Below, piece after piece: positions 6,072-7,339 of a stretch of DNA of 7,339 bases. Positions within the stretch are counted from its first letter, which is position 1; every line of letters starts with the position of its first letter. Below the pieces are notes generated by a model that made no database searches, was not told the DNA's origin, and saw only the letters and a list, made by a program, of their open reading frames with translations. This DNA comes from DATKMG01 sp035541995 (GTDB taxonomy: Bacteria > Acidobacteriota > Terriglobia > Versatilivoradales > Versatilivoraceae): contig DATKMG010000044.1 of assembly GCA_035541995.1 (NCBI GenBank), forward strand, positions 1 to 7,339. The letters run 5' to 3'. Both the position numbers and the translations under genes were made by a program.

Positions 6072-7334
6072 ATGAATCTCTATTTTCCTCAGGCAGGCCA
6101 CCACAGGTGCTGCCATTACTCTCCGATCCACTTTATGCAACGACTAGGGTTCTTACTCTCTTTTCTCGTTCTAACAGTTTCTTGTTCTCGGGACCGAGCA
6201 AACGTATCGGGCCGACAGCCAGTGATTCCGGTGCTGGCTGCCAGCGTTGTAAGTAAGACAGTTCCAGTGGAGATTACGGCAATTGGAAATGTGGAGGCTT
6301 ATTCCACTGTATCGGTTAGAGCGTTAGTTGGTGGGGAGCTGACACAGGTCCATTTCAAAGAAGGCCAGGACGTCCGTCAGAAAGACCCACTTTTCACCAT
6401 TGATCCGCGACCGTTTGAAGCGGTGCTTAAACAAGTGGAGGCCAACCTCGCCAAAGACACTGCCCTGCTAAGACAATATGAAGCCAATTTGGCCAGAGAC
6501 CAGGCACAGTCGAAAAACGCAGAGGTTCAGGCCCACAGATACGCTGATCTGTACGCAGAAGGAGTGGTTGCCAGGGAGCTATCTGACCAGTTTCACACCT
6601 CGGCCGATGCGTTGGAAGCAACTCTGCGCGCCGACCGAGCTGCCATAGATAACGCGAATGCCGCCATCCAGGCTGATAAGGCGGCCCGAGAAAACGCAGC
6701 GCTTCAGCTTGCCTATTGTTCCATCAATTCACCCATGGACGGGCGCACGGGCAATCTGATCGTTCACCAAGGCAATGTTGTCAAGGCTAATGACTTAGCA
6801 CTAGTGACCATCAACCAAGTTCAGCCCATCTATGTGACATTTACAGTTCCCGAGCAGAGTCTGCCTGAAATCAAGCGAGCCATGGCGGTACGAACCCTGG
6901 AGGTCAGAGTGGTTGTCCCCAAAGATGAAGAAGTTCCGGAACGTGGCCGCCTGACCTTTGTGGATAATACGGTCGACACGGCGACCGGAACCATCCGGTT
7001 AAAAGGGACATTTGACAATGAGCACAAGCGCCTCTGGCCTGGACAATTTGTGAATGTGGTTTTGATCTTGAGCACTCGCCCCAACGCCTTGGTGGTTCCT
7101 TCTCGCGCGATCCAAACTGGACAATCAGGCCAATATGTCTTCGTGATAAAGCCCGATTCCACGGTGGAAATTAGACCCGTGGGGATTGGGAGTACCGTTC
7201 AAGGTGAAATCATCATTGAACGCGGATTGAATCCAGGTGAGGTAGTGGTTACCGACGGCCAACTGCGGTTGGTTCAGGGAGCAAGAGTGACTGTGAAAAA
7301 GGGGCTGGAAGTAAGCGGGGCGTCGGGTACATGA
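6072..7334 (+). CDS. RND efflux periplasmic adaptor (membrane fusion protein), MdtA/AcrA-like lipoprotein
   Basis: A 420-aa HlyD/AcrA-type adaptor linking an inner-membrane RND pump to an outer-membrane TolC-like channel. Residues about 25-37 are hydrophobic and end in LTVSC, with Cys38 as probable lipidation site; the Thr at -3 is unusual for a lipobox. Then come the first lipoyl half (about 78-115, GGELTQVHFKEGQDV to LFTIDPRPFEA), a helical hairpin rich in Ala, Lys and Gln (about 116-211), the second lipoyl half (about 214-241, INSPMDGRTGNLIVHQGNVV), the beta-barrel (about 252-331, starting PIYVTFTVPEQSLPEI) and the membrane-proximal domain (about 336-411, VVPSRAIQ to the end). I chose ATG 6072 for its ribosome site; ATG 6135 would give a shorter, more conventional signal peptide but has none. 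The stop overlaps a following ATG by ATGA, so it heads an operon. Substrate is not deducible. Confidence 0.92.
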   Translation: MNLYFPQAGHHRCCHYSPIHFMQRLGFLLSFLVLTVSCSRDRANVSGRQPVIPVLAASVVSKTVPVEITAIGNVEAYSTVSVRALVGGELTQVHFKEGQDVRQKDPLFTIDPRPFEAVLKQVEANLAKDTALLRQYEANLARDQAQSKNAEVQAHRYADLYAEGVVARELSDQFHTSADALEATLRADRAAIDNANAAIQADKAARENAALQLAYCSINSPMDGRTGNLIVHQGNVVKANDLALVTINQVQPIYVTFTVPEQSLPEIKRAMAVRTLEVRVVVPKDEEVPERGRLTFVDNTVDTATGTIRLKGTFDNEHKRLWPGQFVNVVLILSTRPNALVVPSRAIQTGQSGQYVFVIKPDSTVEIRPVGIGSTVQGEIIIERGLNPGEVVVTDGQLRLVQGARVTVKKGLEVSGASGT

Positions 7335-7339
7335 GTATC
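7331..7339 (+). CDS. start of the next gene, probably the RND inner-membrane transporter (truncated by window end)
   Basis: ATG at 7331 overlaps the adaptor stop in an ATGA arrangement and reads M-S-I before the window ends. RND transporters of this class commonly follow their adaptor directly and often begin with a short polar segment like this before the first membrane helix. Only three codons are visible, so the identity rests on gene order. Confidence 0.5.

Noticed and set aside
1..7339. A wholly new defence, toxin or mobile system
   Set aside because: Every substantial open frame is accounted for by a known family. I found no transposase, integrase, terminal repeats, CRISPR-like repeats or unexplained conserved frame.

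Overview
The window carries five protein-coding genes and the first three codons of a sixth, all of Gram-negative, envelope-oriented bacterial type. There are no RNA genes, mobile elements or CRISPR arrays that I can see. Base composition looks moderate (mid-50s % GC by eye). The protein styles (the A2M toroid variant, the LacI-family regulator, the RND adaptor) resemble Acidobacteriota or a related didermal phylum. That assignment is an impression from the sequences and was not searched.

Layout. Positions 1-2103 (+) hold the C-terminal 700 codons of a bacterial alpha-2-macroglobulin (A2M) with an intact thioester motif; its 5' end lies outside the window. It overlaps the next gene by ATGA. 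Positions 2100-4355 (+) hold a complete penicillin-binding protein 1C (pbpC). This pair matches the yfhM-pbpC arrangement known from E. coli and many other Gram-negatives: a periplasmic protease trap next to a peptidoglycan synthase. After a 79-bp convergent gap comes a short NifU C-terminal-domain protein (4435-4659, -) with a CxxC iron-sulfur motif. Next is a complete LacI/GalR-family regulator (4769-5797, -). A 274-bp divergent control region (5798-6071) separates it from an RND efflux membrane-fusion lipoprotein (6072-7334, +). That gene overlaps by ATGA with what is probably the inner-membrane RND pump gene, of which only M-S-I is visible.

How the genes work together. The A2M/PbpC pair is an envelope repair and defence module. 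The adaptor and the truncated downstream gene start an efflux operon. The LacI-family gene is divergent to the efflux operon, which makes the 274-bp region the natural regulatory hub. It holds a very good extended -10 promoter for the regulator, bracketed by a perfect 8-bp inverted repeat and a second outer 7-bp inverted repeat. It also holds a separate bulged palindrome on the efflux side. I did not find evidence of a wholly new system here; the most informative material is this control region and the pairing of a LacI-type repressor with an RND pump.
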